Positions 33,722 to 42,622 are shown, counted from the first letter of the stretch. The stretch is DNA of 50,806 bases from Achromobacter dolens (GCF_902859745.1 NZ_CADIJW010000042.1:1-50806); one strand, 5' to 3'. Translations and numbers: made by a program. The notes: a model not told the origin generated them from the sequence alone.

Positions 33722-35194
33722 TCAGGCGCCCAGGTCGACGCAGAGGTACTTGATCTCGAGGTATTCCTCGATGCCGTACTTCGAGCCTTCGCGGCCCAGG
33801 CCGGACTGCTTGACGCCGCCGAAGGGGCCGACTTCGTTGGAGATCAGGCCGGTATTGATGCCGACGATGCCGTATTCCAGCGCCTCCGACACGCGCCAGA
33901 TGCGGGCGTAGTCGCGGGTGAAGAAGTAGGCGGCCAGGCCGAAGATGGTGTCGTTGGCCATGCCGATGACTTCTTCCTCGGACTCGAAGCGGAACAGCGG
34001 TGCCACCGGGCCGAAGGTTTCCTCGGTCGCGAAGCGCATCGACTGGGTCACGTCGCGCACCACGGTCGGCTCGAAGAAGGTGCCGCCCAGCGCGTGCGGC
34101 TTGCCGCCGGCGATGACCTTGGCGCCGTGCGCGGTGGCGTCGGCGATGTGTTCCTGCACCTTCTCGATGGCGTTGGTATCGATCAGCGGACCTTGCGTCA
34201 CGCCGTCCTCGAAGCCGTCGCCGACCTTCATGGCGTTGACCTTGGCCACCAGGCGCTTGGCGATTTCCTCGTACACGCCGGCCTGCACGTAGATGCGGTT
34301 GGCGCAGACGCAGGTCTGGCCGGCGTTGCGGTACTTCGAGGCCAGGATGCCGTCGACCGCGCGGTCCAGGTCGGCGTCGTCGAACACGATGAAGGGCGCG
34401 TTGCCGCCCAGTTCCAGCGACAGCTTCTTGATGGTGGGGGCGCATTGCTCCATCAGCGTGCGGCCGACTTCGGTCGAGCCGGTGAAGCTCAGCTTGCGCA
34501 CCACCTCGCTTTCGCACAGCGCCGCGCCGATGTCGCGCGAGCTGCCGGTGATGACGTGGAACACGCCGGCCGGCACGCCGGCTTCCTCGGCCAGCACCGC
34601 CAGCGCCAGCGCGGTCAGCGGCGTCTGCTGGGCCGGCTTGACCACCATGGTGCAGCCGGCGGCCAGGGCCGGGCCGACCTTGCGGGTGATCATGGCGGCG
34701 GGGAAGTTCCACGGCGTGATGGCGGCGGTAACGCCGATCGGCTGCTTGAGCGCCAGCAGGCGCTGGCCGGCCTTGGGGCTTTGCAGCACGTCGCCGTCGA
34801 TGCGCTTGGCTTCCTCGGCGAACCACTCCAGGAACGAGGCGGCGTAGGCGATTTCACCGGCGGCCTCGGTCACGGGCTTGCCCTGTTCCGAGGTCATGAT
34901 GGCGGCCAGGTCCTGCTGGTTCTGCATCATCAACTGGGCCCACTTCAGCAGGATCGCGGCGCGTTCCTTGCCGGTCTTGGCGCTCCAGGCGGGCAGGGCG
35001 GCCTGGGCGCTGGCGATGGCCTGCTCGGTCTCCTTGCGGCCCAGCTTGGGCACCGACACGATGGTCTTGCCGGTGGAGGGGTTGTCCACGGGGATCGACG
35101 GGCCGTTGCCGGCGGATACCCACTTGCCGTCGATGTAGCAGGCGTCGCGCAGCAGTTCGGGGCGCGACAGGGGATGGGTCAAAGAAGAAGTCAT
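33722..35194 (-). CDS. gabD: NADP-dependent succinate-semialdehyde dehydrogenase
   Basis: The 490-residue aldehyde dehydrogenase oxidises succinate semialdehyde to succinate, the second step of GABA degradation. Family features are ITPWNFPAAMITRKVGPALA (cofactor site), FTGSTEVGR, the catalytic glutamate in LELGGNAPF and the catalytic cysteine in NAGQTCVCANRIYV. The ETFGPVAPLFRF and PFGGVKQSGLGREGS blocks are characteristic of GabD. Pairing with gabT and a GabR-like regulator supports the specific call. It is downstream of gabT, separated by 147 bases that hold a hairpin. Confidence 0.93.
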   Translation of the reverse strand: MTSSLTHPLSRPELLRDACYIDGKWVSAGNGPSIPVDNPSTGKTIVSVPKLGRKETEQAIASAQAALPAWSAKTGKERAAILLKWAQLMMQNQQDLAAIMTSEQGKPVTEAAGEIAYAASFLEWFAEEAKRIDGDVLQSPKAGQRLLALKQPIGVTAAITPWNFPAAMITRKVGPALAAGCTMVVKPAQQTPLTALALAVLAEEAGVPAGVFHVITGSSRDIGAALCESEVVRKLSFTGSTEVGRTLMEQCAPTIKKLSLELGGNAPFIVFDDADLDRAVDGILASKYRNAGQTCVCANRIYVQAGVYEEIAKRLVAKVNAMKVGDGFEDGVTQGPLIDTNAIEKVQEHIADATAHGAKVIAGGKPHALGGTFFEPTVVRDVTQSMRFATEETFGPVAPLFRFESEEEVIGMANDTIFGLAAYFFTRDYARIWRVSEALEYGIVGINTGLISNEVGPFGGVKQSGLGREGSKYGIEEYLEIKYLCVDLGA

Positions 35195-35244
35195 TGCATT
35201 AGTCTCCTCAAAGGGAACGCGGCCGCCAAAGCGGACGCGGGCGC

Positions 35245-35289
35245 GGCGTGCATCCCCGGGCGGAATCCGCCCGGAATGCTCGCCACGCC
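35245..35289 (-). promoter_or_regulatory. Extended inverted repeat between gabT and gabD
   Basis: Outer arms GGCGTG (35245-35250) and CACGCC (35284-35289) enclose CCGGGCGGA (35256-35264) and TCCGCCCGG (35266-35274), with CAT/ATG pairs between them. On the minus-strand mRNA it forms a long hairpin between the two coding regions, where it could set the relative levels of the two enzymes. No U tract. Confidence 0.4.
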
Positions 35290-35341
35290 CGCAATCGTCA
35301 TGCCTGCCAGCCGAAAAACCGGATGATCGGGTTGCGCGGCC

Positions 35342-36604
35342 TCAGGCGGCCAGGGCTTCGGCCAGGATGGCCAGCGCGCGGTCGAACTGGGCGTCGGGAA
35401 TGGTCAAGGGGTACAGGAAGCGCAGGACGTTGCCGTACACACCGCAGCTTAGCAAGATCAGGCCTTGCTCGATGGCGCGGGCCTGCACCTTCTTGACCGC
35501 CTCGGCGTCGGGCTTGCCGTTGGCGTCGTTCAGTTCCAGCGCCACCATCGAACCCAGGCCGCGCACGTCGGCGATGCCCGGCACCTTGGCGCGCAGGCCC
35601 TCGAGGTGGGCGCGCAGCTTGTCGCCCAGTTGCACCGCGCGTTCGCACAGCTTTTCCTCGGCGATCACGTCCAGCACGGCGTGGGCCGCGGCCACCGCCA
35701 GCGGGTTGCCGGCGTAGGTGCCGCCCAGCCCGCCCGCGGCCGGGCCGTCCATGACGTCGGCGCGGCCGACCACGCCCGAGATCGGGAAGCCGCCGCCCAG
35801 GCTCTTGGCCATGGTGATCAGGTCGGCCTGCACCGAGTGGTGCTCCATGGCGAACAGCTTGCCGGTGCGGCCGAAGCCGGTCTGCACTTCGTCGGCGATC
35901 AGCAGGATGCCGTGCTCGTCGCAGAGCTTGCGCAGGGCCACCATCAGTTCGGGCGGGGTGATGTTGAAGCCGCCTTCGCCCTGCACCGGCTCGATGATGA
36001 TCGCGGCGACGCGCTTGGGATCGATGTCGACCTTGAACAGCAGGTCCAGCGCCTTGAGCGAGTCGGCGACAGTGATCGACTGGGTGCCGTTGGGGAACGG
36101 CACGTGGTAGATGTCGCCCGGCATCGGGCCGAACGACAGCTTGTAGGGGGCGACCTTGCCGGTCAGCGCCATGCCCAGCATGGTGCGGCCGTGGAACGAG
36201 CCCGAGAAGGCGATGACGCCCGAGCGGCCGGTGGCCGAGCGCGCGATCTTGATGGCGTTTTCAACGGCTTCGACGCCGGTGGTGAAGAAGGCGGACTTCT
36301 TCAGGCCGTCGATCGGGGCCAGGCGGTTGATGCGCTCGGCCAGCGAGACGTAGCCTTCGTACGGCACGATCTGGTAGGCCGTGTGGGTGAAGTTGTCGAG
36401 CTGGGCGCTGACGGCGGCCTTGACCTTGGGATGCAGGTGGCCGGTGTTCAGCACCGCGATGCCGCCCGCGAAATCGATGTATTCCTTGCCGTTGGCGTCC
36501 CAGAGCGTGGCGTTCTCGGCGCGCACGGCATAGAAGTCGCACATGACGCCGACGCCGCGCGGCGTGGCCAGGGAACGGCGGGTATTCAAATCCTGATTCT
36601 TCAT
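35342..36604 (-). CDS. gabT: 4-aminobutyrate aminotransferase
   Basis: The ATG at 36604, preceded by GAGG, gives 420 residues; an ATG six codons upstream is possible but lacks a better ribosome site. The PLP lysine lies in TMAKSLGGGFP, with IADEVQTGFGRTGKLFA and FSGSFHGRT as other family blocks. The enzyme moves the amino group of GABA to 2-oxoglutarate, giving succinate semialdehyde for GabD. It is divergent from the GabR-like gene with a short shared control region. Confidence 0.93.
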   Translation of the reverse strand: MKNQDLNTRRSLATPRGVGVMCDFYAVRAENATLWDANGKEYIDFAGGIAVLNTGHLHPKVKAAVSAQLDNFTHTAYQIVPYEGYVSLAERINRLAPIDGLKKSAFFTTGVEAVENAIKIARSATGRSGVIAFSGSFHGRTMLGMALTGKVAPYKLSFGPMPGDIYHVPFPNGTQSITVADSLKALDLLFKVDIDPKRVAAIIIEPVQGEGGFNITPPELMVALRKLCDEHGILLIADEVQTGFGRTGKLFAMEHHSVQADLITMAKSLGGGFPISGVVGRADVMDGPAAGGLGGTYAGNPLAVAAAHAVLDVIAEEKLCERAVQLGDKLRAHLEGLRAKVPGIADVRGLGSMVALELNDANGKPDAEAVKKVQARAIEQGLILLSCGVYGNVLRFLYPLTIPDAQFDRALAILAEALAA

Positions 36605-36699
36605 CTCAGCCTCGGATGGCAAGTGGGCGGTAAACCCTTACTTTAATGCTACTATGGCCCCATTGGTGGGAACCACTTTTATAAATCAGGTAGAACCAA
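36605..36699. promoter_or_regulatory. Divergent gabT/gabR control region with repeated GAACCA
   Basis: GAACCA occurs twice in the same orientation, at 36670-36675 and 36693-36698, 23 bases apart, and ATTGGT (36662-36667) is the inverse of ACCAAT at 36696-36701. TATAAA at 36680-36685 between them could be a -10 box. MocR regulators such as GabR are known to bind direct repeats in such divergent regions, so these are the best operator candidates. Exact promoters were not resolved. Confidence 0.5.
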
Positions 36700-38229
36700 T
36701 TGCGGTCCATCGTTGGAGACTTGCTGTTGCTGCGCCTGGCCGATGCCGCGGGCGGGCCGATGAACAAGCGGCTGTACCACGGTATCCGCGAGGCCATCCT
36801 GGATGGTTCCATTGCCGCCGACTCGCGCCTGCCGGCCTCGCGCGACCTGGCGGCCGAACTCGGCATCGCGCGCAACACCGTGGTGCACGTCTACGGCCAG
36901 TTGCTGGCCGAAGGCTATACCCGCAGCCTGCAGGGCAACGGCACCTTCGTCAATGCCTCGCAGCCCGACTCCTACCTGGCCAGTGGCCGCCAGTCGCGCC
37001 GCGCGCCGGCGCCGCAGCCGCGACCGGCACTGTCGGCGCGGGGCGCGGCCATCGTCGACGGCGTGTCGGCCTCGCCCTACCAATGGGGCGCCTTCATGCC
37101 GGGGGTGCCCGACCTGACCGAATTTCCGCACAAGAAGTTCGGGCGCATCTTTTCCGCGCTCTGGCGCAATCCCACCCCTGATCTGCTCACTTATGCCTAC
37201 GGCGGCGGCCTGCCGGCGCTGCGCGAGGCGCTGGCGCAGCACCTGGCGCTGACGCGCTCGATCGACTGCGACCCCGACCAGATCCTCATCACCGAAGGCT
37301 CGCACCAGGCCATCGACCTGGCCACCCGCATCCTGGGCGAGGCGGGCGAGACCGCCTGGGTCGAGGACCCGGGCTACTGGGGCGCGCGCACGGTGCTGCA
37401 GGCCAATGGACTGCGCACGGTGCACCTGCCGGTCGACGAGGAAGGCATGCGGCTGCCGGATCCGGATGCCGCGCCCGCCGTGGCGCCGCCGCGCTTCATC
37501 TTCGTGACGCCGTCGCACCAGTATCCGCTGGGGCCGGTGATGTCGCTGGCGCGGCGCCGCCAACTGCTGGCGGTGGCGCGCCAGCATGGCAGTTGGATCA
37601 TCGAGGACGACTACGACAGCGAGTTCCGTTTCTCGGGCCGGCCGATCGCCTCGCTGCTGGGCCTGGAGCCGGACGCGCCGGTGATCTACATGGGCACCTT
37701 CAGCAAGACGCTGTATCCGGGCCTGCGGGTCGGCTACCTGGTGCTGCCCAAGACCTTGACCGCCGCCTTCCAGGCGGCCCACGCCGAGCTCTACCGCGAA
37801 GGCCACCTGATGACGCACGCGGCGCTGGCCACCTTCATCGCCGAGGGCCACTACGCCGCCCACATCCGCCGCATGCGCATGTTGTATGGCCGGCGCCGCG
37901 CCATGCTGGTCAACCTGATCGAACGGCGCCTGGGGCCGGACTGGCTGCACCGCGACGCCAGCCTGGCGGGCCTGCACCTGGTGCTGACATTGCCGCCCCA
38001 CATGGACGACCTGCGCGTGGTCGAGGTGGCGCGCCGCAATGGGGTCCTGACGCGCCCGCTGTCGCGCTACTACGTCGGCGCCGAAGGGCGCCGGCCCGGC
38101 CTGCTGCTGGGTTATGCCTGTGTGCCCGAACACGACATCGCGCGCAAGTTCGAGGTGCTGCTGGAAAGCCTGGCCGAGGTGGCGCGCACGACGCCGGCCG
38201 CGGCGGCGACGGCGGCGCAGCCGGCCTGA
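36700..38229 (+). CDS. gabR: MocR-type PLP-dependent regulator, GabR-like
   Basis: The product of up to 509 residues joins a GntR-type winged helix-turn-helix (about 25-90: IREAILDGSIAADSRLPASRDLAAELGIARNTV) to an aminotransferase class I-like domain. That domain keeps the PLP features EGSHQAIDLA, VEDPGYWG and the lysine in YMGTFSKTLYPGLRVGYLV. This fusion defines the MocR/GabR group. GabR activates gabTD when GABA and PLP are present. The position, divergent from gabT, is the expected one. The start is uncertain: TTG at 36700 or TTG at 36721 with TTGGAG in front are both possible, while ATG 36760 would trim the start of the conserved domain. Confidence 0.88.
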   Translation: MRSIVGDLLLLRLADAAGGPMNKRLYHGIREAILDGSIAADSRLPASRDLAAELGIARNTVVHVYGQLLAEGYTRSLQGNGTFVNASQPDSYLASGRQSRRAPAPQPRPALSARGAAIVDGVSASPYQWGAFMPGVPDLTEFPHKKFGRIFSALWRNPTPDLLTYAYGGGLPALREALAQHLALTRSIDCDPDQILITEGSHQAIDLATRILGEAGETAWVEDPGYWGARTVLQANGLRTVHLPVDEEGMRLPDPDAAPAVAPPRFIFVTPSHQYPLGPVMSLARRRQLLAVARQHGSWIIEDDYDSEFRFSGRPIASLLGLEPDAPVIYMGTFSKTLYPGLRVGYLVLPKTLTAAFQAAHAELYREGHLMTHAALATFIAEGHYAAHIRRMRMLYGRRRAMLVNLIERRLGPDWLHRDASLAGLHLVLTLPPHMDDLRVVEVARRNGVLTRPLSRYYVGAEGRRPGLLLGYACVPEHDIARKFEVLLESLAEVARTTPAAAATAAQPA

Positions 38230-38298
38230 CGCGGGCGGTCAAGGCTGGCCACGCGGCACGGGCTTTGACGGCCGTTGGCGGGCTGCCGGCGCCTGCCG

Positions 38299-38364
38299 CC
38301 TGAGCGCGGCGATCACCCGGCCTGAGCGCCGTGATCCCCCGGTCGGAGCGCCGCGATCACCCGG
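38299..38364. repeat. Tandem repeat, three units of 22 bp
   Basis: Units CCTGAGCGCGGCGATCACCC+GG (38299-38320), a second at 38321-38342 and a third at 38343-38364 differ at only a few positions. A degenerate fourth runs into the end of the DUF72 gene. The repeats fill the gap between convergent genes. Confidence 0.75.
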
Positions 38365-38374
38365 CCCGAACGCC

Positions 38375-39286
38375 TCAACCCGGGCGGTCCTGTCCACCGC
38401 CCAGCGCCGCCGCGAAGGCCGCGGCGTTGCGCATGCCCTGGTCCTCGAAGTTGGTGTTGAATACCGCGTGCGCCTGCCCGCTCTGGCGGGCCAGCTCCTG
38501 AAAGCGGCGCGCCAGTTCGGCCAGCTCGGCCTCGGAATATTCGTACTGGAAGCGCCCGGACGAGGCGGCGCCGTTGGCGTTCCAGGTGGCCGCGTTGCGC
38601 CCGTGCAGGCGCAGCAGTGTCAGGTCGGGGTGGGTGCAGGCCCACACCGCCGGCACGCTGTTGTCGAAGCCCTGGGGCGCGTCCACCACCGTGTGGACCA
38701 CGCCCAGTTCCCGTTCGAACGCCAGCGTGGCGTCCGTGGCGGCGGCTGATTCGAACCAGCCGCGGTGGCGGAATTCGACCGACAGCAGGTGTTCCGGCAG
38801 GCGTCGGACGCATTCAGCCACCAACGCCCGGCCGCGCGCGTCGCGCCGTATCCAGGGCGGGAACTGGAAGTGCACCGCGCCCAGCTTGCCGGCCATGCGC
38901 AGGGGTTCCAGCGCCAGCGTGTAGCGGCGCCAGAGCTCGTCGCGCAGGTCGTCGGGCATGGCGTGGTGGTAGATGACGGGCTCGGGCCAGTCGGCCAGCT
39001 CGCGGCGGATGTCGGCGGGCAGCGAGGCCAGCGGCGTCTGGTGGCCGGTGAAGAGGCGGTAGGCCTTGATGTTGAAGACGAAATCGTCGGGCGTGCGCTG
39101 CGCCCATAGATAGGCGTTGTCGGGGCTGGGCAGCGCGTAGTAGCTGGAATCGACCTCGGCCAGCCCGAAGCGGGTGGCGTAGAAGCGCAGCCGGGATTGG
39201 GCGTCGTGCGCCTCGCGCGGGTAGAAGCGGCCGCACGCCAGCAGCGTGGGATCGGTCCAGGAAGCGGTGCCGGCAAGCAGGCGCAT
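38375..39286 (-). CDS. DUF72 family protein
   Basis: The ATG at 39286 gives 303 residues; a longer frame upstream would cross the palindromic control region. Recognisable blocks are LLAGTASWTDPTLL at the start, FGLAEVDSSYYALPS, FVFNIKAYRLFTGH, LGAVHFQFPPW and LSVEFRHRGWF, all in the order of the DUF72 (YecE-like) family, which folds as a TIM barrel. The biochemical role is unknown. The C-terminal NTNFEDQGMRNAAAF is also conserved in the family. It is divergent from the helicase gene across a 110-base gap that holds a nested palindrome, so the two may be co-regulated. Confidence 0.87.
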   Translation of the reverse strand: MRLLAGTASWTDPTLLACGRFYPREAHDAQSRLRFYATRFGLAEVDSSYYALPSPDNAYLWAQRTPDDFVFNIKAYRLFTGHQTPLASLPADIRRELADWPEPVIYHHAMPDDLRDELWRRYTLALEPLRMAGKLGAVHFQFPPWIRRDARGRALVAECVRRLPEHLLSVEFRHRGWFESAAATDATLAFERELGVVHTVVDAPQGFDNSVPAVWACTHPDLTLLRLHGRNAATWNANGAASSGRFQYEYSEAELAELARRFQELARQSGQAHAVFNTNFEDQGMRNAAAFAAALGGGQDRPG

Positions 39287-39328
39287 GGGGAAAACGGCGG
39301 TGGCGGGAGCGGGGGGCGATGCGGTTAT

Positions 39329-39354
39329 GATACCTGGATATATCCCCAGGTATC
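39329..39354. promoter_or_regulatory. Nested palindrome between the DUF72 and helicase genes
   Basis: GATACCTGG (39329-39337) and CCAGGTATC (39346-39354) form a perfect nine-base inverted repeat, and the interval includes a second palindrome, GGATATATCC (39336-39345). It is AT-rich compared with its surroundings and lies in the shared upstream region. A related sequence occurs at 41559-41573 before corA. Confidence 0.55.
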
Positions 39355-39396
39355 GGGCCGCGCCGACCGCGCCCGCCGCCGACCATTCCACGCCCC

Positions 39397-41487
39397 ATGT
39401 CCGACCAGAATTCCGCCCACCCGTCCAGCCGTCCCGATCCCCTGGCCGACCTCAACCCCGCCCAGCGCGAGGCCGCCGAATTCGGCGTCGGCGGCGCGGG
39501 CGACGACGGCCCGCTGCTGGTGATCGCCGGCGCCGGCTCGGGCAAGACCAACACCCTGGCGCACCGCGTCGCCCACCTGATCCTGAACGGCGCCGATCCG
39601 CAGCGCATGCTGCTGCTGACCTTCTCGCGCCGCGCCGCCCAGGAAATGGAGCGCCGCGTCGGCAGCGTGCTGCAGCGGGTCATGAACCTGCGCGGCACCC
39701 AGCAGGCGCCGTCGCTGCCGTGGGCCGGCACTTTCCACGCCATCGGCGCGCGCCTGCTGCGCGACTGCGCCCAGCGCATCGGCCTGTCCGAAGCCTTCAC
39801 CATCCATGACCGCGGCGACGCCGAGGACCTGATGGGCATGGTGCGGCACGAGCTCGGCCTGTCCGCCACCAAGTCGCGCTTTCCGCTCAAGGGCACCTGC
39901 CTGGCGATCTACTCGCGCGTGGTCAACAGCCAGACGCCGGTGGCCGACGTGCTGCACGCCACCTTCCCGTGGTGCGCGCAATGGGAGGACGAACTCAAGA
40001 ACCTGTTCCGCGCCTACGTCGCGGCCAAGCAGGACCAGCAGGTGCTCGACTACGACGACCTGCTGCTGTACTGGGCCGAGATGATGGGCGACGCGGCCAT
40101 CGCCGCCGACGTCGGCGCGCGCTTCGACCACGTGCTGGTGGACGAATACCAGGATACCAACCGGCTGCAGGCCGCCATCCTGCTGGCCATGAAACCCGAC
40201 GGCCGCGGCCTGACCGTGGTGGGCGACGATGCCCAGTCGATCTATTCGTTCCGCGCCGCCACGGTGCGCAACATCCTCGACTTTCCGGCGCAGTTCCCGC
40301 GGCCGGCGCGGGTCATCACGCTGGACCGCAACTACCGCTCGACCCAGCCCATCCTGAACGCCTCCAACGCCGTCATCGGCCTGGCGGCCGAGCGCTATGC
40401 CAAGGATCTCTGGAGCGACCGGCCATCGTCGCAGTTGCCCGAGCTGGTCACCGTCAGCGACGAGGCCGGCCAGGCCCGCTGGGTGGCCGACCAGGTGCTG
40501 GCGCAGCGCGAGGGCGGCGCCACGCTCAAGTCGCAGGCGGCGCTGTTCCGCACCTCCAGCCACAGCGCGGCGCTGGAACTGGAACTGACCCGGCGCAACA
40601 TTCCTTTCGTCAAGTTCGGCGGCCTGCGCTTCCTGGAGGCGGCGCACGTCAAGGACCTGCTGTCGCTGCTGCGCTGGGCCGAGAACCCGCGCGGGCGCAT
40701 GGCGGGGTTCCGCGTGGCGCAACTGCTGCCCGGCATCGGCCCGGCCACCGCCGGCAAGCTGATGGACGCCATGGCGCAATCGGCCGAGCCGCTGCGCGCG
40801 CTGCGCGAGTTCAAGCCGGGCGCGGCGGCGCAGGCGGAGTGGGGCGCGTTCGCCGACACCTACGCGGCCCTGGCCGACCCCAACCTGCGCTGGCCGGCCG
40901 ACGTCGACCTGGCGCTGCGCTGGTACGCCGGCCAGCTCGAACGGCTGTACGACGATGCGCGCGTGCGCAAGACCGACCTGGACCAACTGGTGCGCATCGC
41001 CGCCGGTTACCCCACGCGCGAGCGCTTCCTGACCGAGCTGACGCTGGACCCGCCCGACGCCACCAGCGACGAATCCGGCGCGCCCTCGCGCGACGAGGAC
41101 TACATGATCCTGTCCACCATCCACTCGGCCAAGGGCCAGGAATGGAAGGCGGTCTATGTGCTGAACGTGGTCGACGGCTGTATCCCGTCCGACATGAGCA
41201 CCGGCACCGCCGAAGAGATCGAGGAAGAAAGGCGTCTGCTGTACGTGGCCATGACGCGCGCCAAGGAACGCCTGCAACTGATCGTGCCGCAGCGCTTCTA
41301 CGTGCACCAGCAGACCGGCATGGGCGACCGCCACGTCTACGGCTCGCGCACCCGCTACATCACCAACGCCATGCTGCCGCTGTTCGACCACCTGCCCAAG
41401 CTGCCGGACCTGCCCGCGCGCGAAGCCAAGGCGCCGCAGGCGCCGAGCGTGGACGTGGCCAAGCGCGTGCGCAACCTGTTCGCGTAG
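39397..41487 (+). CDS. UvrD/Rep-family ATP-dependent DNA helicase
   Basis: The 696-residue protein is a superfamily 1 helicase. Motifs in order: Q motif LNPAQREAAE (residue 24), Walker A IAGAGSGKTNTLAHR (about 45), motif Ia LLTFSRRAAQEMERR, Walker B VLVDEYQDTN (about 246), motif III VVGDDAQSIYSFRAA, motif IV LDRNYRS, motif V STIHSAKGQEWKAVYV (about 573) and motif VI RRLLYVAMTRAKERL. It is shorter than E. coli UvrD and has no separate nuclease domain. It should unwind 3' to 5' during repair or replication restart; which of UvrD, Rep or a third branch it belongs to is not clear. Confidence 0.9.
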   Translation: MSDQNSAHPSSRPDPLADLNPAQREAAEFGVGGAGDDGPLLVIAGAGSGKTNTLAHRVAHLILNGADPQRMLLLTFSRRAAQEMERRVGSVLQRVMNLRGTQQAPSLPWAGTFHAIGARLLRDCAQRIGLSEAFTIHDRGDAEDLMGMVRHELGLSATKSRFPLKGTCLAIYSRVVNSQTPVADVLHATFPWCAQWEDELKNLFRAYVAAKQDQQVLDYDDLLLYWAEMMGDAAIAADVGARFDHVLVDEYQDTNRLQAAILLAMKPDGRGLTVVGDDAQSIYSFRAATVRNILDFPAQFPRPARVITLDRNYRSTQPILNASNAVIGLAAERYAKDLWSDRPSSQLPELVTVSDEAGQARWVADQVLAQREGGATLKSQAALFRTSSHSAALELELTRRNIPFVKFGGLRFLEAAHVKDLLSLLRWAENPRGRMAGFRVAQLLPGIGPATAGKLMDAMAQSAEPLRALREFKPGAAAQAEWGAFADTYAALADPNLRWPADVDLALRWYAGQLERLYDDARVRKTDLDQLVRIAAGYPTRERFLTELTLDPPDATSDESGAPSRDEDYMILSTIHSAKGQEWKAVYVLNVVDGCIPSDMSTGTAEEIEEERRLLYVAMTRAKERLQLIVPQRFYVHQQTGMGDRHVYGSRTRYITNAMLPLFDHLPKLPDLPAREAKAPQAPSVDVAKRVRNLFA

Positions 41488-41498
41488 GGCGCGTTCGC

Positions 41499-41537
41499 CG
41501 GGGCTCGAACCCCGCGCGGACGCCGCCGCGCGGCGGC
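41499..41537 (+). terminator. GC-rich hairpins downstream of the helicase gene
   Basis: CGGGG-CTCGAA-CCCCG (41499-41514) is followed by the 16-base palindrome GCCGCCGCGCGGCGGC (41522-41537). They lie 12-50 bases after the stop codon. No U tract. Confidence 0.4.
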
Positions 41538-41559
41538 GCCGGTGGGCTATCATCGGCCG

Positions 41560-41578
41560 ATACGCTGGATATACGCTG
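41560..41578 (+). repeat. Direct repeat ATACGCTG upstream of corA
   Basis: ATACGCTG at 41560-41567 and again at 41571-41578, 11 bases apart, about one helical turn. The first copy with its flank, GATACGCTGGATATA, resembles GATACCTGGATATA at 39329-39342. Confidence 0.45.
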
Positions 41579-41611
41579 CACCCGCAGGGCTCGCATCGCC
41601 AAAGGATGTCT

Positions 41612-42622
41612 ATGTCTACCGAAGCAACCGCCGCCGTCGCCGCGCCGCCCCAGGGCGAAGTCGTGGCCTCCATCGCCTATGTGAATGGCCGGCGCGACCA
41701 CGAGGTGCCCATCGAGGAGGTGGGCAAGCACGTCGATCCCAGGCACGGCATGGTGTGGATCGGCCTGCGCAATCCCAGCCCCGAACGGCTGGCCGACGTC
41801 GTCAACCAACTGGGCGCCTGCGACAAGAACCAGGAAGAGATGCTGGAGTCGCACCGCCGGCCCAAGATCATCGACTACGGCAACATGGTGCTGATCGTCG
41901 TCATCACCGTCGAGGTCGAGGCCGAGCGGCCCATCTTCGGCGAAACCCAGTTCCTGATCGGCGAGGGCTTTCTGGTCACGGTGCGGCGCGGCGCCACCGC
42001 CGGCCACAGCCCCTTGCGCGAACGGCTGGAGTCCTCGCCCGACCTGCTCAAGCGCGGCAGCGACTACGTCGCCTCCGAACTGCTGGACTGGCTGGTGGAC
42101 CGCTACGTGGTGGCGGCCGGCAAGATCGAGTCGGTGGTCGAGGGCGCCGAGCAGAAGCTGCTGATCCGCGGCGCCAAGGACTCCGACATCCGCAGGCTGT
42201 ACCGCCAGCGCCGCGACCTCCTGCGCATCCACACCGTGGTGTCGCCGCTGGCCGAGATCTGCCGCCGCCTGGCGCGGGTCGAGATGTCGGCGGTCGATGA
42301 ACACGCGCGCCCATATTTCGGCGAGGTGGCCGACCGCGTGCTGCGGGTCGATGAACTGTTCAACTCACTGCGCGAGTCGCTGGCCTTCGCGTTCGAAGCC
42401 AGCCTGATGATCGGCCAGGCGGCGCAGAACGACACCACCCGCAAGCTGGCCTCCTGGGCCGCCATCCTGGCGGTGCCCACGGCCATTGCCGGCATCTATG
42501 GCATGAACTTCAAGTTCATGCCCGAGCTGGAATCGCCTTTCGGCTATCCGGTCACGCTGGGCGTGATCGCGTCGGTCTGTTCGTTCCTGTACTGGCGTTT
42601 CCGCAAGTCGGGCTGGCTGTAG
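41612..42622 (+). CDS. corA: CorA-type magnesium/cobalt transporter
   Basis: I prefer ATG 41612, seven bases after AAAGGA, over ATG 41606, which is too close to it; this gives 336 residues. The cytoplasmic N-terminal funnel includes MVWIGLRNPS and HRRPKIIDYGNMVLIV. The first membrane helix near residue 283 ends in the signature YGMN (selectivity filter), followed by the loop FKFMPELESPFGYP and the second helix. This is the standard CorA design for a pentameric Mg2+ channel. No Mg2+-sensing leader RNA was recognised; the upstream region has only the direct repeat noted separately. Confidence 0.92.
   Translation: MSTEATAAVAAPPQGEVVASIAYVNGRRDHEVPIEEVGKHVDPRHGMVWIGLRNPSPERLADVVNQLGACDKNQEEMLESHRRPKIIDYGNMVLIVVITVEVEAERPIFGETQFLIGEGFLVTVRRGATAGHSPLRERLESSPDLLKRGSDYVASELLDWLVDRYVVAAGKIESVVEGAEQKLLIRGAKDSDIRRLYRQRRDLLRIHTVVSPLAEICRRLARVEMSAVDEHARPYFGEVADRVLRVDELFNSLRESLAFAFEASLMIGQAAQNDTTRKLASWAAILAVPTAIAGIYGMNFKFMPELESPFGYPVTLGVIASVCSFLYWRFRKSGWL

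Noticed and set aside
41499-41514. GGGGCTCGAACCCC resembles a tRNA T-arm read on the minus strand
   Set aside because: No matching acceptor stem, anticodon arm or D-arm within 80 bases; it is simply a hairpin after the helicase gene.
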